A DNA stretch of 64,000 nucleotides. Origin: Ornithodoros turicata (taxonomy: Eukaryota > Arthropoda > Arachnida > Ixodida > Argasidae). Below are positions 1-31,739 of this stretch, piece by piece. The notes beneath the pieces were generated by a model, which had not been told where the DNA came from, ran no database searches, and saw only the letters and a list, made by a program, of their open reading frames with translations. Position 1 is the stretch's first letter. The number at the start of each line of letters is the position of its first letter. Made by a program: the position numbers and the translations under genes. The stretch is taken from contig NC_088202.1 of NCBI RefSeq assembly GCF_037126465.1, forward strand, positions 89,880,160-89,944,159. Reading direction: 5' to 3'.

Positions 1-3000
1 GCAAAAAGGTGGGAGCTGCATTAGCTGGATTTTGGTTTCATTGCTTCACCTTCATAGGGATACGCAGCGAAACAACGAGGGCAAAATTTGTAATGCAGCT
101 ATAATCCCAGTTGTTGTCATAGTAGCATGTGATGCTGAGGAGCTGTTGTGATTTTCAGATTTCGTCAGGATGGTGATGAATGGGTAGGCTGGTTTAGAAG
201 CCTGCATCACGTCTTCCTATGCTGCCATGTTCCATTCCAAGTGTGCACGACAAGCTTCAAATATGCAGTACTTTTAGTAATAAATGGCTGCCGTTTCTAT
301 GAACGTCTGTTTCATTTCTCTTCCCTGTAGACACAAGTGGGAACCAGGTTGGTATGCTAGGTATCAAGTCTTTTCTTTCTTTCTTTTTTATACTATTTCC
401 GTGTCTCACTTCATACAAACAGTGGTCGGACGCAGTTTACGTCATCCCAAGCATAAGGGTGTTGCAAAAAATTCGGGGGGGTCATTGTAAGGCCTGATCT
501 CATAACACGTGTGTAACAGCTGAACGTATCATTACTGACAAGTCTCTAAAGCTGAATTGTACTCGCAGTTGAAATACAGCAATAGCTCTGTCGCTACACA
601 TTGTGGGCAGACTTTAACAAAATTCTTTCTCTGTGTTTGAGAGTTCTTGACTTATAATGTGTTAATATTTTGAAATTCTGTCTTACAAATGCATTGCAAC
701 GTGAACCCTGTTCAAATGTTTAGGAATCTACAATATTTTCTGAATGAGTTCGTATTGCAAGTACACAGCGCAAGAACCTTCACAAGGAACAGATAGGATG
801 GCATGTACGCAAGCTAGCTGGTGGACGAACTCCATCATACTTAGAGCTTGAAGTTTTCAGGAAATATTTTAGTCCCAATTCAGGGGGAGAAATCGGGGAA
901 ATCAACATGTGGTGTAAATTCATGCGAATAGACCTCTGCTGAAGAAAAGTCACTGTGACGTAATGATGACGTTGGTAGACATATCGAAACTGAAACAGCG
1001 TGGATGGAGAACACCGCTGTTTCACAAGGCCGTATTACTTCACGAAGGTCACAGGTGGCTTCTTTGTATTACTGGTACACACATATGAGGTCACATTTTT
1101 ATTCGCTTTTGTGTCTTCATTCGCGTTCCCAGTCCAGCGCGGAAAGGAAAGGCTTCACCCTAAGGGTTGCATCGTCGGAAAGTCAATGTCGTAATCCTGT
1201 GCAGAATGTGGTTTGTTGCTCCAGAAGATGGAAGAGCCCGAGAGTCATCTTTAGAAAGGGCTACTGAAAAGAATAGGGCTACGGGTCACCGGTAGAATGT
1301 ACCAGAACAAGGCCATACAATGCCATGATAGGCAAGCCTGAGCGATGGGCAAGACACGTAAACAAACACAAACACTAAGGAATTTCTCCACCAGCTAGCC
1401 TGCATTTACGCCATTCTGTCAAGGCCATACAACTAATAATATGTAAGGAATTTTTAAAAAATCTTACAATATGACTTCTATTGAGTTATATGACTTATTG
1501 TGACTTGTTGATTTTTTGACGTAGTAGTTCCAGTCTACCAAGTTGGTGGTGCTGCTGTATCATCTGACGTCATTTGTTTGTAAACAGGTAGAGGTCTATT
1601 CGGGTGGAAAAACTTCTAGTATGCTAAATTTGGGGAGAAATTTGGCTCTATTACTCTGACTAACTTTACTGACTTGGTACAAACCGTGATGTTTCCAGGC
1701 GGCTCGGGAACTTGAAAAAGGGAATAGCAACGGTTTCTGCCGAAGTTCTGCTGAACAGTTCCTTGAATTATGGACAGGGTTAGCAGAAAAGTATGCACTC
1801 TTCAATACTGAGGTCATAAGGTCCTTCTTCCTTTTGCCTCAAGTAGAAGTTGCAGTACAAGCAGTACAAGTTGCAGCTGAACATGGAGCCGAAACAACTG
1901 AGAGTTGCTGTGATCAAAATCGACTCTCGTTTTGACAAACTGTGCTCTAACCAACAAGCTCACTCTAGTCAAAGGAACAGGCATTCCAGCTGGCATGTGT
2001 GTGTGTGTGTGCTTGCTTTTCTTTTTTTAAGTTTTTGGGATTGTTTGCTGCCCAGCGGATTCACTCTGACTTAAGCGTCAATTTTGTGTATTACAGGTCA
2101 CGCACTTAAATCGAAAAGCTTGTGGCATTGAGAAAGGGCGGGGGTGGTACACTATAGGTATTTTGTTTTTAATGGGTTGCAGGTTTTGGGAAGCACCGGT
2201 ATACAATATTTCTTTTAGCTGTGAACACGTTTGTAAAGGGCATACGTACCAGATGATACTTCAGTATTAGTTCTAACAGTGCCAAGCTCAATATCAGGCT
2301 ACGAGAGCATGCCACATTACCTCAATGCACACCATGGGGTCACCTCTTTGTATGCTACAAGGGATGTGGTTGTCACCCACTGCTAAACATTGGTGAAGGT
2401 TTGCCGTCAAAACGGAAAGTGGAGTGGGACATTGCTAAACCTCGCTTTGTCTCGAGGTAAGGATTTGTGCAGGAGCTGCCGATGTGTATATCTGGTATTG
2501 GACAAAAAATATATATATATCGCTGGTAACAGCTGAGCACATTGAAGGGTTAACAGTGATTACCAGGGGTTACCTATGTGAAAAATTCCTACGATAAGGT
2601 TTGTTGGCTCGATACGTATCGCACTTCTGTCAATTAATATTAGTTTTTAGTTCAGTGCGGTTCGCTGGTTCTCAGTTCTTGTGTTGTATGCTGAAACACT
2701 GTGTTTTGCAGGATTGTTTGTTAGTTTTAAAATGTACCTGAGTTACAGGTATACATACTGAGTTACAGGTGCCAAAACTATATCGAAGTTGCAATTACAG
2801 ATATCCCATCGAAAAAAAATATGCTGATTTAGTTGCTTTATAAACAGTACTCGCATACTTTTAAAGACGCTTTCCTCAGTCTCCTCGAAAATTGAAGTAA
2901 ATGAGAAACATCTGGCCAGCAGGTGTATTGAATAACATATTTCTTATTTGCATATGAATGGTTATAAAAATTTCTAAATATGCTACACCATCTCAGTGAC

Positions 3001-3262
3001 TAATGGTGGCAATATTTTACCACCAAAACAATGAGTAGATAAACACTAAAGTAAACAATGACACTGAAAACCTGTGAACTTCAGCTTCCACCCAACCCCC
3101 AGTCCATGATGTTTAGTAATACTAGTGTGTAAGCTTGCACACCATGTTAACTTCGTTTAAGCTTTGTGCCTCTACAATTAGCATCCGCAGCCCCTGTATG
3201 TCCCTCGCATTTATGCACCATGAGTGCTGCCAACATAAGATAGCAGGATATCAGGTGACATG
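1..3262. other. No gene seen; AT-rich intergenic DNA
   Basis: I see no convincing exon here. Small reading frames lack domain signatures. A pair of inverted segments, 791-825 and 1388-1420, shares the motif CTAGCTGGTGG and its complement with diverged flanks, which suggests remains of a repeat. There is a short GT run near 1997-2012 and an AT run near 2507-2520. The rest is unassigned. Confidence 0.5.
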
Positions 3263-3480
3263 GGTTGGTTGGTGGCGTTTATTGCCACACAATGTGTGTG
3301 ACAATATGACCATGTTGGTTGTGAGAGACTATGCATACATGGCTGACTTCATAGGAAACTGTGCCTACAGTTGCCTTACACCAAAATCCCAGGGTAAATA
3401 CCAGGCAGCATAGCCGGTTCCAGGGTTCGCACCCAGGCAACCTCCCGGAAGAACTCCACCAGATGCTGCGCCACATGTTC
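3263..3480 (-). mobile_element. tRNA-related SINE copy (type D)
   Basis: Read on the minus strand, a B-box-like stretch (GGGTGCGAACCCTGG, near 3422-3436) is followed by a body of about 150 bp. It ends in an AATAAA-containing tail with repeated CCAAC units at 3263-3290. That is the layout of a tRNA-derived SINE. No clean target duplication was found and the head is diverged, so the ends are approximate. Confidence 0.45.
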
Positions 3481-5794
3481 ATATAGATTGTTGGTTAGCA
3501 TTTTTTTTTTTTTTTTTGTAAGTATCTAGGAAAACACTCAAAAAGAGGATATAAAAGTATATTTAAAAAAAGTAACTAGTTACAGATACAAAGTATGCAC
3601 ATGAAAATGCACCTGTATCTAGATACAGGTGCTCAGATACTTTTACTCAGTTACTTGACAGCCCTGATGTTCGGTAGTTGTCCACTGTAGGACACATTCA
3701 GTCAAAGCTGAGGGAGCAATGTGGTTACGGTCACACCTCCTTATGTTGATTGTTGGTCAAACCACCAAAAAACATCACTACTACGTCAGAATCTTCACTA
3801 CACCAGTGCTTAACATGGCATCTGACATGACTTCTGTGACATCTGACCTACGAATGCTTTGCAAGCACAACCAGTTGACATTCATTGAAAAGTTTACACA
3901 CGGACACATTTTGTAGCTCAAATTTAGTCCTGGATGTCCCTTTGTCTTTACTGTTTCATGTTAATTCACCCCCAAGATAGTGTTTTCCACATTCCCTCTC
4001 TTTTTCACAATATACAATGCACAGTAGCTTGGGAGATCACGAACATCTTTGCACGTCTGCGATTTCTCATTGTGATGTCATTTGTCATTATGATTTGCGC
4101 TACCAGCATCTACTTCGTAAAGCAGTGACTCATTCTCAAGGAAAAGATCACACGAGCCTTCCTGCCTTTAAGTAGTGTATGTACAGCTTGGGACAGAAGT
4201 TTACAAAACACGGCACTGGCATATTTTTTCATCGGAGTGGGCCCCCGCTGGCTCTCAGAAAGAGATCGAATAAGAGAGGAGTCACAGGCTATTTCATCCA
4301 TCTCTCAGTATGTGTGTCCACTCTTGTTTGCTGCTATAGGGTGTCGCTCCAATGGAGAAATGCGACAACCCGGTGTTCTGTACACTTTTGCCCCAAGCTG
4401 TACCACAAGCAGAATATGTCTGAGGTGCACTCCACTCCATTCTATGTGCACGCCTCATTGTGCTTGAATACGATGCTTGCGGTCTGCAAGCCACTACAAG
4501 ATGGTGTTGTGGCCAGTTTCAACTACATGTTCCTTCAACTTCAAAATGCTTTCACTTTTGGGGCTAAATAGTGACATGTTACTGTTGATGAAGATGACTG
4601 ATGAAGATAATAAGTGATCCAGTGGTCACTTATACCAGTGCAAACTGATTCAGAAAAGCTATACCCAGTTCCAAAATGGTTTCAATACATGTGATATGAA
4701 ATTGCAGTTACAATCTAAAAGAAAAACCTGTCACCTGTCAAAAAAAAAAAAAAAAAAGGAAAAGGTTGTGACAAGAGCAGCAATCACCTTTCTTTTCTTC
4801 ACTCTTTATTTATACTTGGGCTTGCCCTCTCAGTCCTGCTTTCAATTCATATCATGTAATATATAATGTAAAAAATCTGAAATGCTTTCGGTGGATTACA
4901 TGTACACAATGGCATGCATAAAATGCCTCAAAGGAATGCGTGTAATGTAACCTTCAGACAACCAATATCGTGAATAAGGTTGCACACACTTACAAAAAGT
5001 TCAAGAGAATTATCACCCAGCAATAGGGCTTGGAGAAGCAGTAAAAAATGCTGAGGTGGCTAATTGACAGGTGTGTCTCAAGCACAAGTGAGAAAATGTG
5101 ATAGACAACATGTTTCCACGATTAGATTTAACCAGTCGCAACAATAATTGGCCTAGTACCTTGGTCATATCAGTTAATGTTGTCGTACAGCTTCAATATT
5201 CTCCAAGATCATGCTGTAACAGTTGCAAGGTAACGATTGCATTTACTGATCTGTATTCTACATATGACAATTACGTTTAATTTTTTTTTTTTCAGATATA
5301 CTGAGAGCTCCCATGTAGGGGCCTGAACAGGAGTGGACGTACATGCTTAGCGCTTGGACGCAGCAGTGAAAGTCTAACGAAGAGCAGCCTCTTTTCCTAC
5401 TATGATCGAGGCACTGCAGTGACCAATGGTTATCGGTCACCTTTCATATCTCATCATACCTCTTTAGAGCTCGGCAATGTAAGCGAAGCATCTCAGAGTA
5501 CTTGAGTCTTTTTAGTCAGTGCACTATAGCAGTGCACTCCACCACAGCGAGTGCTCTGCGATTCCTTTTAGATGACAAAACCTAGAAAAGGGCACAGAGT
5601 ATGTTGAGATAAGAACCTGCACCCTAACTTTACCCATTTGTTTGCCAGTGTTTGTCCATCTTTGTTCCATCTGTCCCTCCGGTACGTTTTCCGTAACGTT
5701 TTCCGAAACTAATGTGTCCTAGGAACAGTAATCTGAAATGGAAATGAAACATTCATTTACTTCTTCAAGTTTGCTTTGTGTCAGCATTTTCGTA
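3481..5794. other. No gene seen; unassigned DNA
   Basis: Poly-T runs sit at 3502-3517 and 5281-5292 and a poly-A run at 4740-4757. The open frames in 4179-4571 have no recognisable domain and no splice context. I see no other structure. Confidence 0.4.
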
Positions 5795-5802
5795 GAACAG
5801 CT

Positions 5803-6463
5803 CAGGGTTGAGGAGTTGCCACTCCGGAGGTGGAATGATTCCAGAATCATTCATCCTTTATAGATCCCGGAATGGAATGGCAACAACTAAATTACTACTG
5901 GAGTGGGAATTGAATCATTTCTGCTTTTTTTTTTAATGGAATGGACTGGGTGACCCTGTGAAAGTCTTTGGTTGAACACTGTGTCCTTCTGCCCCTTTAA
6001 CCCAAAATTACACACCACACCTGTCCAGCGCAGCGAAGTCAATTGTCATATACTTCCTTCCAGCAGCTGTTTCTCAAATGAGCATATGACACCCGTGGTC
6101 GTGATCAGCAAGGCAGAAGGTGTTTTCCTTCAATATTTCGTAATAAATATCCCAGCATTAGGGTCATTCTGATGTTCGGAACCCCTCTACATGTTGCCTT
6201 TGTGCATTTTTGTTCTGGATGACGTCACCTACCCCTGCACTGCTCAACTGACGAATATCACACTTCTTGCATGTTTCATTCTTATTGCCCTGTTTATTCT
6301 TTCCGGAATTGAAGGAATGGAATGGGCACTGCCACGCCATTCAAGGAATGGGAATTGAACATAGCTCTCCACTCCGAGGAACTGAAAGGAATATAATTAG
6401 CACGTATCTCAGTGCACATAGAATGGGATTGAATGGTATGGGCTACCTAATTCGGCAACCCTG
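5803..6463. mobile_element. hAT-type non-autonomous element (661 bp)
   Basis: The element begins CAGGGTTGAGGAGTTGCC and ends GGCAACCCTG. The two ends are inverted with respect to each other over CAGGGTTG. It is flanked by 8-bp sequences that match at 7 positions (GAACAGCT at 5795-5802, TAACAGCT at 6464-6471). CAG/CTG ends with an 8-bp duplication are the hallmark of the hAT superfamily. The interior is rich in GGAATG-like words and encodes no transposase, so any movement would need an enzyme supplied in trans. Confidence 0.7.
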
Positions 6464-6471
6464 TAACAGCT

Positions 6472-7223
6472 TAGTATCTCAAAAGCACCGACTGTAGCTT
6501 AATTACGTATCGAGAATGAGATGTAAACGTGAAGGGACGACACAACAAGCATGAAGCAATAAAAACAATATCCTGAGTACCTGCTTTTCCACCTGTATTT
6601 ATTGAAACTAACTTCTGCTCTAATTCTACAAGTGCAACATTCTTGAAATTTATTTTGGAAGGTTCTACCATTTTCCTTCTGCATGCACTGTCTCATAACC
6701 TTTTGAGCAGATTCAAAATCTGGGACTTGAAGCATGCGTATAGAGATTTGAGAAAGCACACAAGTCCTCCGAACAACGATCTGTCAAAAAGATTGTGCTA
6801 ATTGCTTCTGCAGAAGGGTCTAGCCCATGTATTCTCCAAAGGACTCCAGCAATTCAGAGGCAGGGTACAACTTGCTTTGAGACGCCATCTTCCGCAAGGG
6901 ATGTTAAATACGGTGTGCAGTGTGTTAGGGATTTCAGCGCACATCAAAATTAATCTGCACTGTGAGACCGACCACGTGGCGTTGCTCATGATTGTAGTTG
7001 TCTAGCGATATAGATCCATGAATTATGATTTTGTAAAAAATTATTATCCGAATATGTGGTTGTTGTGTGTGGCTGCCAGGAACTGTAGCAAAGGAATCGT
7101 TTAGATTCATGGTAAAACGTCAGGGGCAGATACACGATTTTTCAGAGGGAGGCCTGGTCTTTGCACAGCATATTACATACAGTACCTAAGGTCCATTAAA
7201 GCACCATATGATGCCAAAAATTG
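6472..7223. other. No gene; older repeat at the right side
   Basis: Positions about 7145-7223 (continuing at 7512-7535 beyond the next insertion) resemble 15250-15350 elsewhere in the window. That indicates an older repeat family which the 7232-7503 element later split. The remainder, 6472-7120, has no recognisable content. Confidence 0.4.
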
Positions 7224-7231
7224 ATGGGGGA

Positions 7232-7503
7232 CAGTGGCGGTCCCAAGGGGGGGGGGGGGGGTCCCCCCCAAAAAAGCATAGCCTGGTCCAGTTTTCGTCT
7301 CTTCCTCAACCTTGTCTCGCTATCACTATCCTATCACTAATCCTATCACTGGTAATTTACCAGTGATAGGATTTCGTGCGTGAAAAGTTTGAGCCCGTGT
7401 CCAGAATCCCTCCCCCCCTGCCTCGCACCCAAATGGATAGCGACTAGCTAAAGGCTCGCCCCCCCCCCCCCCCCCCCAAAGTACTTCGCTGGGACCGCCC
7501 CTG
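7232..7503. mobile_element. hAT-type MITE (272 bp), perfect 8-bp TSD
   Basis: The ends are CAGTGGCGGTCCCA at 7232 and TGGGACCGCCCCTG at 7490-7503, near-perfect inverted repeats. The target duplication ATGGGGGA is exact at 7224-7231 and 7504-7511. Inside each end lies a long G or C homopolymer tract. The centre holds a 17-bp perfect palindrome (7339-7373). No coding capacity is present. It is inserted in an older repeat whose halves resume on either side. Confidence 0.88.
7339..7373. repeat. Perfect palindrome, 17-bp arms, 1-nt spacer
   Basis: Left arm 7339-7355 and right arm 7357-7373 are exact reverse complements around a single T. It lies inside the 272-bp hAT-type MITE. An imperfect repeat of CTATCACT precedes it. 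Confidence 0.9.
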
Positions 7504-7511
7504 ATGGGGGA

Positions 7512-9239
7512 TTAGGACATTCAGAACCGCCCCCAGCTGTAAAGTGTATAGCACTGTTTTCATCTGCCAAGAGAAACAAAATTCACATTTTCCATCACAC
7601 ACACAAAAAAAACGAAGTTTTTGAACTTCGTTTTGAAATGCCAAATCTGCATGTAGGACTTCTTCTCAATCAGCACAAACACTTTGGGGAAGATTTTGTT
7701 TGTTTACTTATTATTATAAATTATCACTATTACAGTGTAGGATACACAACCGTCGAGACACATACAGATACGGCGCAAGATGCTTAGACTGCTGCAATTT
7801 TTTTTTCTTTTTTTTTCTAAGTATCTGGTGTCTCACAAATGTGCGACACATGAAATTGATGTGCATGCGGATCTCGTAACCAGCAGCTGAAAACAGTAGC
7901 TTGTTACTCCCAGCACCTAAACATGTGTTTTTCTCTCTCTCCTTTCAAAAGGTCAAGTGAATGTGTTGCTCTTGCTGCACTAAATGACATTATTCCATAG
8001 GCGGCACAGCCACAGCCGTACAGCCTGTTACTTAAAGAGAAACTTCCGTAACTTTTCTTTTGCTACGGTCCATATGCAGCTGTTACACCGTACGTCCTGC
8101 AACCAACAACGCCCTCCAAGCGATTAAAATTTCCGCACCACACTCACTCCAGCCACTTCTGCCTTCTGCTCTGCTCCGACTTTCCGGCTGCTGCTCTTGT
8201 TTTTGTCCTTTGCGGGACGACGGGCGGGACGCTACACAGCACACAGCTGCGAGCGCATAAGAAAATAACACCCCGCTTCAAGTGGTGAATAATAAGCCCT
8301 TTGCCACCAAATTTACACATGTCGGTTTCTTTGAGAACAATGTGCATTGTTATAACCATCAATAGAAAAAAGGAAAGCAAATCTATCTAAATTTCTCACA
8401 CACGTCGGCAAACACACTTCATGCCGGCCCAAAACGCGAATCACGCCTTGTGGGTACAGGCGAGCTGCAAATAACATTCGCTTGAAATTCCTCTTTTGCG
8501 GCAGAGCAGCGGAGAAGCAGCGAGGCAATCGCCTGCGGTGGTTCGCGTGAAAGGTTGGAGAACGTCTGGGGTGAACTAAACTTTACTGTAAGCATGCTAT
8601 GCTGTGCAGTATACAGTAAAACGCAATGGAAATTAAAAGAAGAGGAAAATGCGCTGGTGACGACGCGAGAGGAACGGCACTGCGTTCTGAAAACAGTGAG
8701 GTGCCGGCTACTGGGCTCACGAAGTAAATCTTTACAATGCAAGCTCGCGTAACACCTATCGAGGCGAACGGAGTCACGGTAAGCAGTTCCAGAATTTCAT
8801 CAGAAATAAAGCCTATCTTGAGAATAGCAGTTTATATCGCTCGATTGCAAATGGCGATGCACATAGCACGTGACCACCAAAGAACTTGTAAGTCCGTATC
8901 CTAGCAACAGTACAATAACTACTGCTCGAGCTTTGACGTTTACATTATACTTCAAGACAGTAGAGCTTACGAACACAGCACGGCTGTGAATATAGAGCAC
9001 CTATGTAAGCACACTTTGAAAAAGTTGCATCCCGGTTCGAGCAAACCATTGATTTCTACGAAGTGGACTATGACACTCTTCCAAAGCACTGTGTGTCCAC
9101 ATGCTCTTACTCCTTGGATAGCATACAGGTTAGGAACAACCAGGGCACATGCAGTGTGTGTAAATTTTCGCAAGGACAGTTTACACTGTACAGTAAAGAA
9201 ACTCGAAATTGAGGATTGAGGTGTGGTAAATTACGACGC
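7512..9239. other. No gene confirmed; region upstream of ANP32
   Basis: A short hairpin (11-bp arms, AAAACGAAGTT) lies near 7610-7635 and a T-rich run at 7798-7817. The stretch 8050-8800 is locally GC-richer, with several short frames on both strands, but none shows a domain or convincing splice structure. An unseen 5' exon or a divergent promoter cannot be excluded. Confidence 0.35.
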
Positions 9240-9497
9240 TGGAGCTGAAGACCGCTTGCTAGTGCCGACCAATAGGAGCTGTACGCAGTCACGTGACGTC
9301 GTCCTTCCCGGAGGAGAACGGACTAGGATTGGTTGGTTTGAACGTGACCTCATGAATAGTAATGAGATAGATACGACGTACATGTACTTTGAAGGAGGAC
9401 CCCATATTGAGGTTGCCGCGCTTCTTGGCGCTTGCTTTTCAGTGCTCCCTGCGTTCTGTCGCCCGTCGGCTGTGTGCCATTCGCTGTTGTTTTGAAC
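9240..9497 (+). promoter_or_regulatory. Likely ANP32 promoter and 5' UTR
   Basis: This GC- and CpG-richer stretch ends at the ANP32 start codon. It holds a CCAAT box (9269-9273) and an inverted CCAAT (ATTGG, 9328-9332). It also holds the perfect palindrome GTCACGTGAC (9288-9297), containing an E-box CACGTG that overlaps a CRE-like TGACGTC (9294-9300). No TATA box stands out, as is usual for housekeeping promoters. The transcription start is not determined. Confidence 0.55.
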
Positions 9498-11897
<2,400 letters not shown>

Positions 11898-12619
11898 AAT
11901 GTGTGGGGCATGCTGCATCCTTCGCCCCCTGTTCTTTTCTCATTGTCACCCGTAGAAGCGTTTATATGTACAGCAACAGGCGATGGTGTGCAAGGAATTC
12001 ACAATCATTGGACTCTTCGGCGTGCTTCGATGGGCCCGCGGTCGTCCTTTCTGCATCTTCGTCCTTTGTGTCTCCTTATCCCATAGCATCCACACCCACT
12101 CGTCATTATTTCTTTGTTCCTTTCTTCATGTACAGTTAAACGCAAATTGAGAGCATGCCTTCTGTTTGTACGGAAACGATTACTTTTTTTCCTTTTACCT
12201 ATGCCACAGTCGTACACCTGTGTTACGGCGCCTTAAGACTTTTTTTATTTAAAGCGGTGTGCGTACACATTCCCTAATATATTGATGCGTTCACATTCAG
12301 GGACGTGGTTTTCCCCATCGATACACAGGTGTGCGAGTGTGTGCTGGTACTCCCCTTGGGGGTACCACGTGTAAAAAGTACCTCTCAAAAGCCTCACTGT
12401 TGGCACGGTATAAAGTCGTCACATCACATTGTCATCCTTTTTTTTCCCCCATTCTGTTTGAGTGCCTGAGACAAATTTGTAGGGAGGGTTTCCGAAAGCG
12501 TGCCTCGCGGGCATGTTTTCTTCTGTGAAAAAACAAACTGTTGCTACAGATTGCAGACTTGCTGCTGTGCAGAAGTGTAAATTATCAACAGGGCTCGTCT
12601 ATGTTTGGTTCTCTTGTTA

Positions 12620-12625
12620 AATAAA
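12620..12625 (+). terminator. ANP32 poly(A) signal
   Basis: Canonical AATAAA lies about 720 bp after the ANP32 stop codon, followed by a T-rich stretch. It is the first canonical hexamer I found downstream of the gene on this strand. Confidence 0.65.
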
Positions 12626-14403
12626 GTTTTTACGAAAGCTCGATATAACTTAATGTGGTTAAAGTTCTTGGTACCTAGCTTTCCCATTGCAAGTATGTGC
12701 TGGGTATCTTTGGGCTGATCCTCTAAGCAGGGTGTTTGGTGTCTGGGACAATGGGCCTTGGTTCAATGGCTTTTTTTGATGTTGCAAAAAAATCTGCAGA
12801 GGGATACTGCATATGCCTAACAAGTCAAATTCTGACTGCCAGTGGCAAAATTGAGAAAGCACCATTGGATGTGTGAACGTCCATTTGAGGGTCACGTTGA
12901 TGTTAGGACATTGGACGTAAGTGTTCCTTCATATCTCCTAAATTATTACTAAATCTGTGTTCCAAATTTTTGTTTGCAATATCATGTCCTCACGACTTCC
13001 TGACTGTGTACACAAGCGTTTCTGTAGGCAACTTACCATTCCTGGCGAAGGGACTTTGACTAGACAGTTTTTTATGCTTTTAGTATTTGATGCTCCAGAG
13101 CACTCTGGCAAACATTACCAGGTTGACTGCAGCATAGAAATTGCTGTCCAGTCTTGGGTATGTATTGCCCTTCAGCAAGTGATTCTTGCACATTGGGAAC
13201 TAGCATCTATTTCAAGCAGTAGTTTTCACCTTCACCAAAGCACTCTTTTCTCTGCCTTGCCATTGCTCTTGGTGATTGTCCCAGCAGGCACTGCCAGGAA
13301 GTATTCTACCATAACCATAGTATAATCATCTCGTTCGCCACATAGGGCAGAGGTTGTAGTTAATCATTTGAGTGGTATCTTTGACATTTGAGCATTTATT
13401 ACATTTAGCGTGTCTACTCGCATGACTTTGCTACCATGTCATGCATGGCTTCCAACAGGTCGCCTCTAGAGAGCCTACAAAGTTTATGTATTCATAAGCT
13501 GTCAATCAAAGTGGAGAGGAAAGCTAACAGGAAATGGGCATGGGCCCTTGCATCAGGTGGGTGTGGCTTTCATCAGTCCATCAGGAAGCATCTCTATTCC
13601 CACTTGTTTTGCATGGAATGCATGCACCCTGTCCCAAGATGGCTCTGTGTGTGTACCACATAGTAGGAACTCTGAACTTACCTGGAGCCTACCATTCATA
13701 TATGCAGGACAGCCAGATTTTCCAAAGCATTACTGGATCTCAGCTACTTAATGTCATTGACATTGACAACCATTGGTAAGAGCAAGAGAACAGCTTCTCA
13801 AATTAGGATAGCATTAAAGACCTATACGTAAATATATAAATGTATAAATGAAATAAATATAAATGAATTTCATGAGCTGGTGCACAAGCAGTTACACCTT
13901 CGAGTAGGAGGAAGCGAGAGTAGTAAGTGAAGGGAACAAAATTTACTCCTTGGGGCACTGTTCAGCTAGAGAGGTAGCAAAGCAGTCAACCTTCAGGCTT
14001 CCATTGCAAGCGAGGAACCATCATCATACAACTTGAGGCACAGTGTATTCCACAAGTTCACAAACATCTTGGGCAGCAAACATCTTATATCACATTAATC
14101 ACGCAATGTGATTACATATAAAGTGTATGTTTTGACTTTGTAGCCTAATTTGCATCTTGTAGCATATGCCCTACCTTCTATGCTAGAATTCAGCTGGAAA
14201 ACGTGCCCTAGTGTATCTGCCGCTGTCTGAACACCAGCTGCAGCCCGATACTTGAGTCTTGGACGTGGACTGCCAAGTTCCGCAGTCTGTCGGCGTTCAT
14301 GCTGGCAAGGTGCTTGTGAGGACTGCACAGCAATATCTGTCATTGGCCATCAATGTTAGCACACAATTAATGGATGACACAAAAAATTTTCCATTATGTA
14401 ATC
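12626..14403. other. Convergent intergenic region between ANP32 and coronin
   Basis: This lies between the two 3' ends. A 122-codon frame at 12957-13325 shows no domain and reads like untranslated DNA. An A/T-rich patch with ATAAATAT words lies at 13828-13870. I see nothing else recognisable. Confidence 0.4.
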
Positions 14404-14409
14404 TTTAAT
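14404..14409 (-). terminator. Possible coronin poly(A) signal (ATTAAA)
   Basis: On the minus strand ATTAAA lies about 410 bp downstream of the coronin stop codon. It is the common second-best hexamer. Other A/T-rich hexamers further down cannot be excluded, so the 3' end is tentative. Confidence 0.3.
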
Positions 14410-14819
14410 TGGTCTTTATAATATGTCATGCATATAGAGATCTTTGCTTAATTAACGTGGCTCTTAGATGCACTCTTGAACAAAGCAGCTGAAGATGACT
14501 GGGAAATGATAAAAAAATAAGCCAGCTGCACAGTGTTTGTAAAGCTAAAAGAGAAACAATGTCACCTATGCATTGCATACTGTCAAGCATAAGTCATCAA
14601 TCAAAGGCTCAGCCGATAAATTTGTAACACTTCACCCGCAGACATTAGGTCCTAAGTTCTGACGGATTATTGTTAAAAACGTTGCAGTTGTGATTTGTTC
14701 CCTGAACTTGCTTTCCACAATGTGTGCGCGTAATGGGCAGGATCACTTGAAGTGTAGCCCCCCCAAGCGTGTATGTACATAGCAAAGAAGTTCAGCTGCA
14801 GTGCTACCACCGTGGCATC

Positions 14820-31067
<16,248 letters not shown>

Positions 31068-31499
31068 CTAGCAGAGGAAACAAAATATCATCAGCACAAT
31101 CGTCAAAGCACTTTGCTACTAACCTAAACAGATTTAACTGTAAAGAATCCACTTCAACCAGAGGTGTAGCCAGAAAAATATTTCAGGAGGGGTTCTATGG
31201 GTGCGACTTCACATAGGGGAAGAGGTTTTCACCCTCGTTTCCCTCTCCCAAATGCACTACCAAAGGTATGATTTCGATTTGGGGGGGGGTCTTGAAGCAT
31301 TATGTATTCTAGAGTATTCTAATACATGAATACTTCAAGGCTGTGAATTATAATCAGTGGCGGACCCAAGGGGGGCGGTTGGGCAATTGCCCCCCCCAAC
31401 ACGTCAGTTTATACTTTGGATTTCTCTCTCCCCTCCCCACTATTCGCTCCGACAAAAAGACTGCCCCCCCCCCCCCCTCAAGTCGAGGGTCTACAGCTT

Positions 31500-31655
31500 T
31501 TTCTGCTGTTATTAATCCTCTTGCCGTACATTTTAATCCTTATACCATGACATTTAATCCATTTGCCATCCGAATTAATCCTCCTTTAATCATTTTTAAT
31601 CCTCATTTCACAGAATTTAATCCATTTCTCATGCAATTTAATCCAAGAGACTGTG
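31500..31655 (+). repeat. TTTAATCC minisatellite, left copy
   Basis: Roughly 20-27-bp units each contain TTTAATCC or ATTAATCC, about seven units. The inverted counterpart lies at 35510-35660 as GGATTAAA-containing units. Confidence 0.8.
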
Positions 31656-31739
31656 TGGGCTACGTGACCTTTTTTCTTTTTTGGGACAATTCCCATGTGT
31701 ACGGGTATTGCACATGCTTTTCATTAATAATGTGGGTTT

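Noticed and set aside
12957..13325. 122-codon frame between ANP32 and coronin
   Set aside because: Lies in convergent 3' flanking DNA. The hydrophobic C-terminal run is not part of any recognised family.
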